64,000 nt of DNA from Cognaticolwellia aestuarii (GTDB taxonomy: Bacteria > Pseudomonadota > Gammaproteobacteria > Enterobacterales > Alteromonadaceae), in the NCBI RefSeq assembly GCF_002000025.1, contig NZ_MUZV01000004.1, positions 186,001 through 250,000 of the forward strand, read 5' to 3'. Below the pieces are notes generated by a model. That model did not search any database and was not told the origin of the DNA. It saw only the letters and a program-made list of their open reading frames with translations. The position numbers and the translations under genes were made by a program. Of this stretch, positions 47,546-57,578 are shown piece by piece; the first letter of the stretch is position 1; the number at the start of each line of letters is the position of its first letter.

Positions 47546-48235
47546 CTATTTAGCTTTTTCGATTAATGCTAAAACTTGCAAAGCAGCTGATTGCTCAGCT
47601 TTGCGTCGGCTACTGCCTTTAGTAATCACTTCCTTCTCAAGTACACTAGTTGTACAGCGAACAGTGAACTGTTGGTTATGTGATTGCCCCGTTGTGTTAA
47701 TCACGTCATATTGCGGCAAAGGTATTTTTCGCCCCTGCAAATACTCTTGTAAACGTGTTTTCGGGTCTTTTTGTTCATTACCTGGCTTAATATCAGCTAA
47801 ACGCTGTTCGAACCAACTGAGGATAAGTGCCTGACATGTTGGTAAGTCAGAGTCTAAATAGACTGCACCAATAATAGCTTCGATAGCATCTTCAAGAATT
47901 GAGTCTCTACGATGACCTCCACTTTTTAGCTCTCCAGGTCCGAGAATTAAGTATTGACCTAACTCAAATCCACGTCCAACCTCAGCTAAAGTAACACCTT
48001 TAACTAAGCTTGAACGCATACGAGTTAAATCACCTTCGGCATGCTTTGGAAATTTCTTATACAAAGAATCGGCAATAACAAAGCCTAAAATTGAATCCCC
48101 TAAGAATTCTAGACGCTCGTTATGAGCCCCTTTAGCGCTTCGGTGTGTCAACGCTTGTAATAATAGCTTTGGCTCTTTAAAGCTATAGCCTATTTTTTTA
48201 GTTAATCGCGCGATGGCTGCTGGATTGTGTAACAC
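47546..48235 (-). CDS. rnc: Ribonuclease III
   Basis: A 229-residue double-strand-specific RNase. The signature [18 protein letters not shown] holds the metal-binding residues and [14 protein letters not shown] the second acidic pair. A dsRNA-binding domain forms the C-terminus ([14 protein letters not shown]). The start is GTG at 48235, only two bases after the lepB stop, so translation is probably coupled. Expected roles: rRNA processing and, in E. coli, self-regulation of this operon. Confidence 0.97.
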   Translation of the reverse strand: MLHNPAAIARLTKKIGYSFKEPKLLLQALTHRSAKGAHNERLEFLGDSILGFVIADSLYKKFPKHAEGDLTRMRSSLVKGVTLAEVGRGFELGQYLILGPGELKSGGHRRDSILEDAIEAIIGAVYLDSDLPTCQALILSWFEQRLADIKPGNEQKDPKTRLQEYLQGRKIPLPQYDVINTTGQSHNQQFTVRCTTSVLEKEVITKGSSRRKAEQSAALQVLALIEKAK

Positions 48236-48237
48236 GG

Positions 48238-49176
48238 CTATTCAATTCCACCAATTCTAGAAAGGCGTACGCCGGTTGGGATCCAAGTAGGCAAGAAGTC
48301 AGCTTCGGTACGTTCAAAATCAAAACTCATCCAAATCGCAACCGCTTCACCTACTAAATTTTCTTCTGGTACAAAGCCCCAGAAACGTCCATCAGAGCTA
48401 TTATCACGGTTATCACCAAATGCTAAATAATGCCCTTTCGGTACCAAAAACTCATCTTGTTTTGTACCTGATTGAAAACAAATATTGCCTTCAGCTACAC
48501 TACAAAAGTATGCAGCCTGCTGTTGTGCAGACACAGTATGATCAATCAAAATATCATGGCTTTTATTTGGCATTTTAGCGGTATAACGTGTTAATCCGTA
48601 TGCTTCACCTTCACTATTTAGCTCTTGAATCACTTGTTCAAATTTCGGGCATTCTTTATCACTTTCCTGACAAGCAGCCTGAATGTATAGCTTTTTATTA
48701 CGATAAACAATCTTATCACCAGGCAAACCAACTACACGCTTGATGAAGTCAATTTCTGGTTGAACCGGATATTTAAAAACAATGACATCACCACGTTCTG
48801 GTAAACCTACTTCAACAAACTTATGTCGAGCAACCGGATCTCGTAAACCATAATTGAATTTATTCACTAAAATAAAATCGCCATCAAGTAATGTTGGCAT
48901 CATAGAGCCAGACGGTATTTGAAAAGGCTCATAAATAAATGAACGTAAGATCAGCACAAAGGCAATAACGGGAAAAATTTGTACCGGCGTATCAATATAA
49001 AATGGAGCTTCGATAATTTTTTCAACCACTCCTTCACTTAAATCACCTTCACATTGCGCTTGTGCGGCAACGAGCTTAAGCTGTCGTTGTGGTGCTAAAT
49101 AAAATTTATCGGCTAGCCAAATAATACCGCTGATTACGGTAACTATGACTAAAAATAACGAAAAGTAAACTGCCAT
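48238..49176 (-). CDS. lepB: Signal peptidase I
   Basis: A 312-residue membrane protease removing signal peptides. Two N-terminal membrane helices (residues 2-22 and 64-82) precede the catalytic Ser91 ([14 protein letters not shown]) and Lys146 ([11 protein letters not shown]). The later motif [14 protein letters not shown] is intact. Length is close to E. coli LepB (324). The gap to lepA is 216 bases and contains no gene; a promoter for lepB may lie there. Confidence 0.97.
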   Translation of the reverse strand: MAVYFSLFLVIVTVISGIIWLADKFYLAPQRQLKLVAAQAQCEGDLSEGVVEKIIEAPFYIDTPVQIFPVIAFVLILRSFIYEPFQIPSGSMMPTLLDGDFILVNKFNYGLRDPVARHKFVEVGLPERGDVIVFKYPVQPEIDFIKRVVGLPGDKIVYRNKKLYIQAACQESDKECPKFEQVIQELNSEGEAYGLTRYTAKMPNKSHDILIDHTVSAQQQAAYFCSVAEGNICFQSGTKQDEFLVPKGHYLAFGDNRDNSSDGRFWGFVPEENLVGEAVAIWMSFDFERTEADFLPTWIPTGVRLSRIGGIE

Positions 49177-49392
49177 ATTATTCCTATTTTACATTTAGTT
49201 AATGTTTAAACACTGTTGCTCTTGCAATTGATAGCGCGGTTACACTTGAAAAAGCAGGTTATCATGGGGCTTAATATCATGTTTGGTGGTTCCAAATACA
49301 CGTTAAGCTACAAAGATAAGCGCTTTTTCAAGATAGCCAAATGACGATGGCTACCTAAAAATGAAAGTTCAACAACCTCTAGATTAACGAAA

Positions 49393-51183
49393 TTAATTAT
49401 CCAATTTAAGCACAGCTAAAAACGCTTCTTGTGGCACTTCAACATTACCCACTTGCTTCATACGTTTTTTACCATCTTTTTGTTTCTGTAATAATTTTTT
49501 CTTACGAGATATATCACCGCCGTAACATTTTGCCGTTACGTTTTTACGTAATTGTTTAACCGTAGTACGGGCAATAACGTTGTTACCAATGGCTGCTTGA
49601 ATAGCAATATCAAACATTTGGCGATGGATCAGTTCTCTTAGTTTTTCTACTAACATTCGGCCACGAGGCACAGAATTAGATCTATGTGTGATCATAGCTA
49701 AAGCATCAACGCGATCACCATTGATCATAACATCAACACGGACCATATCTGCCGCTTCAAAGCGCACAAAGTGATAATCAAGCGATGCATATCCACGACT
49801 TGTTGACTTTAATTTATCAAAGAAGTCCATTACAACTTCAGCCATAGGTAACTCATAAGTTACCGCAACTTGATTACCATGATAAATAATATCTTTTTGC
49901 ACACCACGTTTTTCAATACATAAGGTAATAACATTACCTAAATGCTCTTGTGGTACTAAAATGTTTGCTTGTACGATAGGCTCACGAATTTCTTCAATAT
50001 TATTAATTGCCGGTAAGTCACTTGGGTTATCAATCGATAGGATGTCACCATTGGTACAAGCTATCTCATAATTTACCGTTGGTGCTGTGGTGATCAAATC
50101 GAGATCGTATTCACGAGCAAGGCGCTCTTGAATAATCTCCATATGTAGCATGCCTAAGAAACCTATACGGAAACCAAAGCCAAGTGCTGAAGAGTTTTCT
50201 GGTTCAAAAAATAGCGACGCATCATTCAAACTTAATTTGTTTAATGCATCACGGAAGTTTTCGTAATCATCAGAGCTGATCGGGAAAATACCAGCATAAA
50301 CTTGCGGCTGCACGGTTTTAAAACCAGGTAATGCACTAGCCGCTTCTTTTTTAAGAATGGTAATAGTATCGCCAACGGGTGCACCATGAATTTCTTTAAT
50401 ACCGGCAATAATAAAGCCAACTTCGCCAGTACGTAAAATGCCAGTATCAGTTTGTTTCGGTGTAAAAATACCAACTTTATCAATAATATGGTTTTGCCCT
50501 GTCGACATTACCACCATTTTATCGCCTTTTTTCACCTCACCGTTCATGATTCTGACTAACGACACTACCCCTTGGTAGTTATCAAACCATGAATCGATAA
50601 TAAGCGCTTGTAATGGCGCATCGGGATCACCGACAGGTGCTGGCACATTTTCAACAATAGTTTCTAAAACATCTTCGATACCAATACCGGTTTTGGCAGA
50701 ACACTGCACAGCGCCAGTAGCGTCAATACCGATAATGTTTTCAATTTCTTCACTGACACGCTCAGGATCTGCTTGCGGTAAATCAATTTTGTTCAAAATT
50801 GGCAGAACTTCCAAATCCATTTCAATAGCGGTGTAACAGTTCGCTACTGTTTGGGCTTCAACTCCCTGTCCCGCGTCGACAACGAGCAAGGCTCCTTCAC
50901 ATGAGGCTAAAGAGCGAGAGACTTCATAAGAAAAATCAACATGGCCAGGTGTGTCGATAAAGTTTAATTGATAAACTTCACCATCTTTTGCTTTATAATC
51001 AAGCGTAACACTTTGCGCTTTGATAGTAATACCGCGTTCACGTTCAATATCCATTGAATCAAGTACTTGGGCTTCCATTTCACGTTCTTGTAGGCCTCCA
51101 CAATGTTGAATAAGGCGATCAGACAACGTTGATTTACCATGGTCAATATGGGCAATGATTGAAAAGTTACGTATATGCTTCAT
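49393..51183 (-). CDS. lepA: Elongation factor 4 (back-translocase LepA)
   Basis: A 596-residue translational GTPase. G1 is [14 protein letters not shown]3 is DTPGHVDF, G4 is NKIDLP, and the LepA-specific C-terminal domain ends with [20 protein letters not shown]. Length matches E. coli LepA (599). In E. coli lepA lies directly downstream of rseC; here an eight-gene operon separates the two. Confidence 0.97.
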   Translation of the reverse strand: MKHIRNFSIIAHIDHGKSTLSDRLIQHCGGLQEREMEAQVLDSMDIERERGITIKAQSVTLDYKAKDGEVYQLNFIDTPGHVDFSYEVSRSLASCEGALLVVDAGQGVEAQTVANCYTAIEMDLEVLPILNKIDLPQADPERVSEEIENIIGIDATGAVQCSAKTGIGIEDVLETIVENVPAPVGDPDAPLQALIIDSWFDNYQGVVSLVRIMNGEVKKGDKMVVMSTGQNHIIDKVGIFTPKQTDTGILRTGEVGFIIAGIKEIHGAPVGDTITILKKEAASALPGFKTVQPQVYAGIFPISSDDYENFRDALNKLSLNDASLFFEPENSSALGFGFRIGFLGMLHMEIIQERLAREYDLDLITTAPTVNYEIACTNGDILSIDNPSDLPAINNIEEIREPIVQANILVPQEHLGNVITLCIEKRGVQKDIIYHGNQVAVTYELPMAEVVMDFFDKLKSTSRGYASLDYHFVRFEAADMVRVDVMINGDRVDALAMITHRSNSVPRGRMLVEKLRELIHRQMFDIAIQAAIGNNVIARTTVKQLRKNVTAKCYGGDISRKKKLLQKQKDGKKRMKQVGNVEVPQEAFLAVLKLDN

Positions 51184-51421
51184 TTTTAAGGGTTTCTTCC
51201 GTCATTGTAGCAGGTTTATTCTCTGAGGAGCCTGCTAGAGTACCACAAAGCAGCTTCTATACTTTGATTAGCATTTGATGGCTTTTGAATGGTTTAATAA
51301 AATTCTTAGCATTATAATCGAAATGAATGGCGATTGCTCGCCTTTGTTTTATGTCTCCAGATAAGCCTTAAAATGTACAATTTTACCTGATAAAAAGGCC
51401 TAACTGACTGCGCTAATTTGA

Positions 51422-52216
51422 TTACTTGGATTTGTTTTTAAATGGCATGGTTAATAACCTTAGCAATGAGGCGTTCGAGTTTGTTGCTGGCCACTCTTTA
51501 AGACCTATGTCTATATCACAATCCTGCTTTTTAGCTTGCGCACGATAACTACCAAATATACGGTCCCAAAAAACAACACTAAAGCCGTAGTTACTGTTGG
51601 TTTCAGACACGACTTGGCTATGATGAATACGATGTAACTCTTGAGTAATAATAATTTTCCTAAACAATACTTCCAAAGACTTAGGCAAGCGGATATTGGC
51701 ATGATTAAATAGCGCAAAACCATTTAATGCGATTTCAAAAATAATCACAGCCACTGCGGGTATACCCAGTATAAAAACCAATAGCGCTTTTAGTAAAATA
51801 CTCAACACGATTTCAATCGGATGAAAACGCAGTCCTGTGCTAGCGTCGACATGACTATCGGCATGATGAACTTTATGCAAACGCCATAACCAAGGCACCA
51901 CATGAAAAAGTCGATGTTGCCAATAAATGAGTAGATCTAATAATACTACGCCGATCACAACACTAAGCCAGTAAGGTAAATTCACAACATTAAATAAACC
52001 AAGTTGATACTCAGTGCAATAAATTGCGACACCCACGACACCAAGCGGTAAAACTAATTTTGCAGTTATTGAAGATACAATTAATAAAGTAAAATTACCT
52101 GTCCAACGATAACGTTTGTTTATTTTGCTTTGACGTGCAGGTAAATAGTTTTCGAGCAGTAGCATAATAAGCAAAATACCCAGAAAAAAACCTAACCTTA
52201 AGCTTGTTTCTGTCAC
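51422..52216 (-). CDS. Sterol desaturase / fatty acid hydroxylase family protein
   Basis: A 264-residue integral-membrane di-iron enzyme. The His clusters are in WQHRLFHVVPWLWRLHKVHH, NHANIRLP and LHRIHHSQ, with the expected spacing and membrane helices around them. The family hydroxylates or desaturates lipid chains; the substrate here is unknown. It is the last gene of the 51.4-62.2 kb operon, three bases after the CDP-alcohol phosphatidyltransferase gene, which suggests a shared lipid target. The 238-base gap to lepA holds no gene. Confidence 0.92.
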   Translation of the reverse strand: MTETSLRLGFFLGILLIMLLLENYLPARQSKINKRYRWTGNFTLLIVSSITAKLVLPLGVVGVAIYCTEYQLGLFNVVNLPYWLSVVIGVVLLDLLIYWQHRLFHVVPWLWRLHKVHHADSHVDASTGLRFHPIEIVLSILLKALLVFILGIPAVAVIIFEIALNGFALFNHANIRLPKSLEVLFRKIIITQELHRIHHSQVVSETNSNYGFSVVFWDRIFGSYRAQAKKQDCDIDIGLKEWPATNSNASLLRLLTMPFKNKSK

Positions 52217-52219
52217 GAC

Positions 52220-52912
52220 TTACCTCTCATCATTATCAATATCAATATCAGCCGAGCTAACCGTGCTTGGATCACCGCAATGTTTAGTTAAAGATAATTC
52301 TTGCGACTTCAACGTTTTATAACCGCCATAAATACGAGTAAATACAGTAATAGCGGCTAGCAAAGCAAAACCGTATGCAAGCTCGCTAAAATAATGTGGC
52401 CAAAGACAAAAAGCGATAAATATTGCGATGGTTTCTGTTCCTTCAGTTAAGCCATTTAGATAATAAAAGCTTTTATATGAAAATTGAGGCCTATCAATGT
52501 CGAGTTTTTCCGCAGGAATAGCAAAAGCTAAAAAACTAGAACCGGTACCAATAAAAACAGACAGCAACACCGCAGCAGCCAATGCATTTTGCTCAGGATT
52601 AGCAATAGCAAAACCTAAAGGAATAGCAGCATAAAATAAAAAATCGAGACAAATATCTAAAAAGCCACCAGCACTGCTGCTGTTATTTTGTCGACGAGCC
52701 AATGCCCCATCTAAACCGTCAAATAGACGATTTAAAATAATAGCAATCAACGCCAGATGCCAAAGTTGAAAAGCTAACAGTGGTAATGCCAACATGCCAA
52801 TAATAAACCCAGTAACCGTTAACTGATCGGCACTGATCTGACGCTTATCTAATAAACATACAATAGGGTTTATCAGTGGTTTAATCACCGGAGTAATATA
52901 TTTATCTAACAT
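52220..52912 (-). CDS. CDP-alcohol phosphatidyltransferase (YnjF-like)
   Basis: A 230-residue membrane enzyme. The family motif DGx2ARx8Gx3Dx3D is perfect (DGALARRQNNSSSAG, then GFLDICLD). About six membrane helices are predicted by eye. It transfers a phosphatidyl group from CDP-diacylglycerol to an alcohol; which alcohol is unknown. E. coli ynjF lies in the ynj gene group with ynjBCD, so the neighbourhood supports the YnjF assignment. It is eight bases after ynjD. Confidence 0.9.
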   Translation of the reverse strand: MLDKYITPVIKPLINPIVCLLDKRQISADQLTVTGFIIGMLALPLLAFQLWHLALIAIILNRLFDGLDGALARRQNNSSSAGGFLDICLDFLFYAAIPLGFAIANPEQNALAAAVLLSVFIGTGSSFLAFAIPAEKLDIDRPQFSYKSFYYLNGLTEGTETIAIFIAFCLWPHYFSELAYGFALLAAITVFTRIYGGYKTLKSQELSLTKHCGDPSTVSSADIDIDNDER

Positions 52913-52920
52913 ACGCGGAC

Positions 52921-53568
52921 CTATGAATGTTTAGGGGTTGCATCTAAAACAATAACTTTACCGTTAGCGGCGAGTGCATCTGACTCATCATGCGTGACAA
53001 TAATTGCAGGTAATTGATGCTGACTAATTTGCTGAAAAACCAACTGACGTGTTTCTTGTCTTAGTTGACTGTCTAATTTACTAAAGGGCTCATCAAGTAA
53101 TATTGCTTTAGGCTGACTCAATAACACTCTTAATAGCGCAACTCTCGCCTGCTGCCCACCTGACAAACTCTCAGGCCCTCTATTTTCGAGATTAACTAAA
53201 CCTAAATCTTTCAAACCCTTAGCAATTTTTTCTCGGCGAACAGCTTTATCTTCTTTGGGCATTGCAAAAGCAATGTTATCAGCCACTGACAAATGCGGAA
53301 ATAATAACGCATCTTGATATAACAGACCTAAACGACGTTGGTAACTCGGTAAATGGGTAATGTTTTTACCATTTAGGTATAACTCGCCATCAGCACAGAA
53401 TCCATGCGGGAGCATACCTGCTAACCAGTTAAGCATAGTGGATTTACCACTTCCTGACGGCCCCATAATCGATAAGACATCGCCACCGGCTATGGTTTCA
53501 TTGAGCGCTAACAATGGTACTTGATCACGCATTATTTTTAATTTATCTATCTGTAATGATGATGTCAT
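52921..53568 (-). CDS. ynjD: ABC transporter ATPase (YnjD-like)
   Basis: A 215-residue ATPase with Walker A GPSGSGKST, signature LSGGQQARVALLR, Walker B AILLDEPF and the switch His in VTHDESDA. It resembles the YnjD/ThiQ group of small importer ATPases. With ynjC and ynjB it completes a binding-protein-dependent importer. It begins 67 bases after ynjC. Confidence 0.92.
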   Translation of the reverse strand: MTSSLQIDKLKIMRDQVPLLALNETIAGGDVLSIMGPSGSGKSTMLNWLAGMLPHGFCADGELYLNGKNITHLPSYQRRLGLLYQDALLFPHLSVADNIAFAMPKEDKAVRREKIAKGLKDLGLVNLENRGPESLSGGQQARVALLRVLLSQPKAILLDEPFSKLDSQLRQETRQLVFQQISQHQLPAIIVTHDESDALAANGKVIVLDATPKHS

Positions 53569-53635
53569 CTTTTAACCAATACTTTATGAACTGTTATAAC
53601 ATTTATAAAAATCGAAGCAGAAAGGTCGCCTACAG

Positions 53636-55348
53636 CTACCATTTTCGTTTTAATTTAAGAATTAGCCAGACCATTAAAAATGCCATAGCCGGTAATATCA
53701 TTTGCATTAATGCATACACTGAGCTAACACGGCGACTAGCACCGTTGGCTAAAGTGACGGCCTCTGTTGTCAATGTCAACATACGACCACCGCTTGCCAA
53801 TTGGGTTGGTAAGTACTGACTAAAACTAATAGCTACCCCTAAGGCACTTGCTACCAAAATAGCAGCAAATAATTGCGGTAGCGTTACTTTAAAAAATACT
53901 TTAACCGGCGTCGCACCTAAACTAGCAGCCAGTTGTGCGTAACGAGGGTCTAAACGGCGATAACTATTCGCTAATGATAAAAAAACATAAGGCAAAACAA
54001 ATAGTAAATGGGCAAATACAACATTTATAAAGGTTGAGTCACTATGTAATGCCTCTTGTAACCAGACCAAGCCAAACAAAAAAGCAATACTGGGAATTAA
54101 TAAAGGCAAGTATATCAACAAGCTATGAAACTTAGTTAATTTAACTCGGTTTTGTTGCTCAAACTCTAAGGTAAGTAATGTTAGCACCACCGCAATGAAG
54201 GTAGAGAGTACCCCCACCAATACAGTGTTCATTAAAGGTATTTGTAATTGTAAAAGTGCCGATTGCCAATGTATTAACAACCATTGCTCAGGTAATAAGG
54301 CTGGAAAATGCCAGTATCCCGCAAATGACCAAATCACAAGTCCAGCCAGTGATAAGGCAATGACAAGAATCAGCAACACAGTCAATAACGCTACCGCTTT
54401 AGCTAAGATAATATCGCCATAATTTCGCTTGCCATTAGATAAACTCACATAGCTTACTTTTTTTATAGCTCGTTCGAGCAACCACCAAGTTGTTAGCACT
54501 AAAACCGTGACCAACAATTGTAATAAAGCGCCAGCAGAAGCTTGAATGCGCATAGACAAATCAACATCATGAAACCAGTTCATAATAGCTACAGCAAGTG
54601 TTGGTGGCGTATTAGGGCCGAGAATAAGTGGCATTTCAACACTCGCACTGGCATACGCAAGTATGGCTAAAAGTGGCAAACGCATTAATGGGTAAATTGT
54701 CGGCAGTACCACTTTAAAAAAAGCGGTTATCGGGTAATACCCCAAACTCAATGCTACGCGATATTGCGCTTGTATTTTGTTATTTAATGCCGGTTGAGCC
54801 ATCGCATTTAATGTCATTAACATTAAAAATGGCAACTCCTTTAGTGTTAACCCTATGATAATGCTTATGCCATAAGGATCATGTGGTAACAACCAATCAG
54901 GTGCAATATGCCACTGGGTTAACCAAGGAGAAAATAACCGAGAAATCATACCTGAAGGTGTAATTAAAAATGCGATGGCAATAGCGGCAGCGGCGTGCGG
55001 GATCACTAAAATAGGGCTTAACATCCGCCTAATTCTTATTAACCAAGGACTATCAAAAAAAGTTGCCAACAATAATAATGTAAAAATAAACGCTAGCAAG
55101 CCACTCAATAAACTGGTGGAAAAGCTCAACGCCACCATCTGCTTTAAGCCAGGTGTTTGCAGTAGTTGGCTAAAACCTTGCAAGCCTAATTGTGTTTTCC
55201 CTAATGCCGGTAACCAACCAAAAGCTGGCAAAAGCACCCCTAATAATCCAGCAAATACTGGTAAGATCAAAATGGTGATGAGAACTTTAGGACTCAACCT
55301 CACCACAGTATTGAATAGAGAATTCAACATATGATTACTGTACGCCAT
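53636..55348 (-). CDS. ynjC: ABC transporter permease, two fused halves (YnjC-like)
   Basis: A permease of about 570 residues with roughly twelve membrane helices in two homologous halves. Each half has the EAA-type loop contacting the ATPase (near GYYPITAFFKVVLPTIYP and SLGATPVKVFFKVTLPQLFA). The fused arrangement matches E. coli YnjC and ThiP-like permeases. Start choice is uncertain: ATG at 55348 (overlapping ynjB by 14 bases), ATG at 55330 or 55366. The overlap argues for coupled translation. Confidence 0.9.
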   Translation of the reverse strand: MAYSNHMLNSLFNTVVRLSPKVLITILILPVFAGLLGVLLPAFGWLPALGKTQLGLQGFSQLLQTPGLKQMVALSFSTSLLSGLLAFIFTLLLLATFFDSPWLIRIRRMLSPILVIPHAAAAIAIAFLITPSGMISRLFSPWLTQWHIAPDWLLPHDPYGISIIIGLTLKELPFLMLMTLNAMAQPALNNKIQAQYRVALSLGYYPITAFFKVVLPTIYPLMRLPLLAILAYASASVEMPLILGPNTPPTLAVAIMNWFHDVDLSMRIQASAGALLQLLVTVLVLTTWWLLERAIKKVSYVSLSNGKRNYGDIILAKAVALLTVLLILVIALSLAGLVIWSFAGYWHFPALLPEQWLLIHWQSALLQLQIPLMNTVLVGVLSTFIAVVLTLLTLEFEQQNRVKLTKFHSLLIYLPLLIPSIAFLFGLVWLQEALHSDSTFINVVFAHLLFVLPYVFLSLANSYRRLDPRYAQLAASLGATPVKVFFKVTLPQLFAAILVASALGVAISFSQYLPTQLASGGRMLTLTTEAVTLANGASRRVSSVYALMQMILPAMAFLMVWLILKLKRKW

Positions 55349-56711
55349 AACGCTGTAACCACTCACGAGTCAGTAACTTCGTCCAACTTGGGTGGGGCTC
55401 GCTTAATGCAGTTATATTACTGTTAATAGGCAATGCGCTCGGGTGCTGGTTCAAGGTGTCAAACAATGATTGTTGCTGTTGAGTTAGTTGGCTCATATCA
55501 ATAACCGTACTATCGCCCCACACCTCAGCTTGTTGTTTTTTGGCTTGCGCTTCAACACTTAGCATATAGTTAACCACAAGTTTTGCCGCATGAATTTGGC
55601 TTGTGTTGTAAGGTATAGCCAAGAAATGAATATTGCTTAAGCTGCCATCTTGCATAACATAACTACGTGTGTGCTCGGGCAGATCATAGCGCATAACCGC
55701 TGCAGGAACTTGCGCGGCGGCAAACGTAAAGCCTAAACTCAATTCGCCATCACCGACTAATCGTTGTAAAGCGGTACCGCTAGTCACAAAATAGCGTCCT
55801 TGGCGCCACAGATATGGATGTATTTCATCCAAAAATTGCCATAATTTCGGCAGCAACTGTGCTTGGCTTTCTTTCGTTTGTGCTTGGTATAAACGATTTT
55901 TGATTGAGGCTGGTTGATGCTCATTCAGCGTCATTAAAGCATACTTTAAAAAACTCAAAGATAAAAAATCAGGTGGTTTAGGATAAGTAAAGCGCCCAGG
56001 GTTTTGCTTTGCCCAAGCCAGCATCTGCTTAATCGTTTTAGGGGCTTGTGCAGTAGATAATGAATGCTGTGCCCTATTCGCCTTTGGCGTACTTTGCACA
56101 AAGTCATGAACTGGTGGAGCATAATAAAAGGTTAACGATGCTTGTCCCCATGGTGCTTCCATACCTTGGGTTGGTATACCAAAATCACGCGTCATGGCAG
56201 GATTTTTATTTGGATTAGTCAAAGAAAAGTTAGGTAACTCACCGACCCAATCTCGACTTAAAAGTCCGTATTGCTGCATTGAAGCAAAATTTTCACCATT
56301 GATCCAAACAATATCAATGCGTCCGCGATCATCATTACCTGCTGACTTTTCCGCTAACACCCTGCTAACAGCTTCACTAGTATCAATTAACTTCACATGT
56401 TGTAAATCGATATTATATTGTGCTTTCACCTTGCTTGAGAGCCATTGAATATAACGATTAATTTGTGCATCACCGCCCCAAGCATGAAAATATACCGTAC
56501 GATTTTTACCTTGTTCTATATGCGTTTGCCATAACCTATCTTGGTTTATCAGCGCTAGAGGCACTTGTTTTTCTTGCTCAACTTTTGCCTCATCGCCCCC
56601 TTGGGTATAGCTTAACGCACTACTGACATTAACAAACAGCAAAAGCACTGCAACACCAACTTGTCGAAGTAATCTCGCTTTTGTTATTAATCTAAAATTA
56701 GCAAACAACAT
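55335..56711 (-). CDS. ynjB: ABC transporter substrate-binding protein (YnjB-like)
   Basis: A solute-binding protein of 458 residues with a signal peptide (LLRQVGVAVLLLFVNVSSALS). It resembles E. coli YnjB, with the early WQTHIEQGKNRTVYFHAWGG, then IDIVWINGENFASM. I chose the ATG at 56711, seven bases after the preceding stop; another in-frame ATG at 56732 overlaps DUF547. The ligand of YnjB proteins has not been established as far as I know. Confidence 0.88.
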   Translation of the reverse strand: MLFANFRLITKARLLRQVGVAVLLLFVNVSSALSYTQGGDEAKVEQEKQVPLALINQDRLWQTHIEQGKNRTVYFHAWGGDAQINRYIQWLSSKVKAQYNIDLQHVKLIDTSEAVSRVLAEKSAGNDDRGRIDIVWINGENFASMQQYGLLSRDWVGELPNFSLTNPNKNPAMTRDFGIPTQGMEAPWGQASLTFYYAPPVHDFVQSTPKANRAQHSLSTAQAPKTIKQMLAWAKQNPGRFTYPKPPDFLSLSFLKYALMTLNEHQPASIKNRLYQAQTKESQAQLLPKLWQFLDEIHPYLWRQGRYFVTSGTALQRLVGDGELSLGFTFAAAQVPAAVMRYDLPEHTRSYVMQDGSLSNIHFLAIPYNTSQIHAAKLVVNYMLSVEAQAKKQQAEVWGDSTVIDMSQLTQQQQSLFDTLNQHPSALPINSNITALSEPHPSWTKLLTREWLQRYGVQ

Positions 56712-56718
56712 ACCTGCT

Positions 56719-57573
56719 CTATCTAGCCACATTCAGTTGCCAGTCATAAGGTAAGTAATCCACGTCCATTTTTTTTGCTTTCAGTAAAGCTTGTTGCTCT
56801 GGCGTTAAGCCTAATGGCTCTGCGTATAAGAGTATAAAAGCCGACAAGGAGTCGCTAGCGCGAAACCCCAGCGAAAAATCTTCTTGATACCATTTAAAAA
56901 TGCTAGAAAGTTCCATCTCAGCTTTGTTGAAACGGTTACGGGTTTTATCACTTAAAAAGCGCACAGTTTGCTGCTCTAGTTGCTGCGCTAACTTCTCAGC
57001 TGTATAAGCTTCTTCACGTAATGCTGGGCAGCCAATGCTGGCACAATTTACGGCAAAATGAATACGTGGATCGCCGTATTTATTATCACCACGAATTAAC
57101 TCATGCTCAATATTATCTAAACTGCGAGTTTCACCAAGTAGTGGAATAAACTTCTTACTCCATGGCGAACTAAAAAAACTACCCAGATCTTTTATCGATT
57201 TAATATCAGGGTAAGCCGATAAAATAAGCTCAACTGTCCATGCATTGTAAGCATTGATCAAAAACGACAATTGCTGAGGTGCAGGCCATTGCTCAAATGT
57301 TTGCTTATCAATCTTGCCAAGCGCTGTTAAATAAGCCGTTAGCTTTGCATGATCTGTTTTCATGCCAGCATAATTCACCTGGCTTGAATGACCGTCATTT
57401 ATTGGCGAAACATGTTGAGTTAATAATGCCTGCCATGGTTGATGCAAGGCTTCTTGCGCCGTAGTAACGGCGCTAAAAACGGCGCTCAGCATCAACAACA
57501 CAACTGACGGCAAAACTTTAGCCCGTGTAATTGCTAGTATTACTGTCGCCCTTTGGTTGTTAAGGTTTAGCAT
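56719..57573 (-). CDS. DUF547 domain exported protein
   Basis: A 284-residue protein with a signal peptide (VVLLMLSAVFSAVTTAQ) and the DUF547 core: LSFLINAYNAWTVELIL, LDNIEHELIRGDNKYGDPRIHFAVNC, and ASIGCPALREEAY. The Cys and His/Asp pattern suggests a papain-like or transglutaminase-like fold (inference). The ATG at 57573 has an AGAGG site and lies five bases after the previous stop; a GTG at 57594 is possible. DUF547 genes are often seen near VTT-domain genes. Confidence 0.9.
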   Translation of the reverse strand: MLNLNNQRATVILAITRAKVLPSVVLLMLSAVFSAVTTAQEALHQPWQALLTQHVSPINDGHSSQVNYAGMKTDHAKLTAYLTALGKIDKQTFEQWPAPQQLSFLINAYNAWTVELILSAYPDIKSIKDLGSFFSSPWSKKFIPLLGETRSLDNIEHELIRGDNKYGDPRIHFAVNCASIGCPALREEAYTAEKLAQQLEQQTVRFLSDKTRNRFNKAEMELSSIFKWYQEDFSLGFRASDSLSAFILLYAEPLGLTPEQQALLKAKKMDVDYLPYDWQLNVAR

Positions 57574-57578
57574 GGCTA

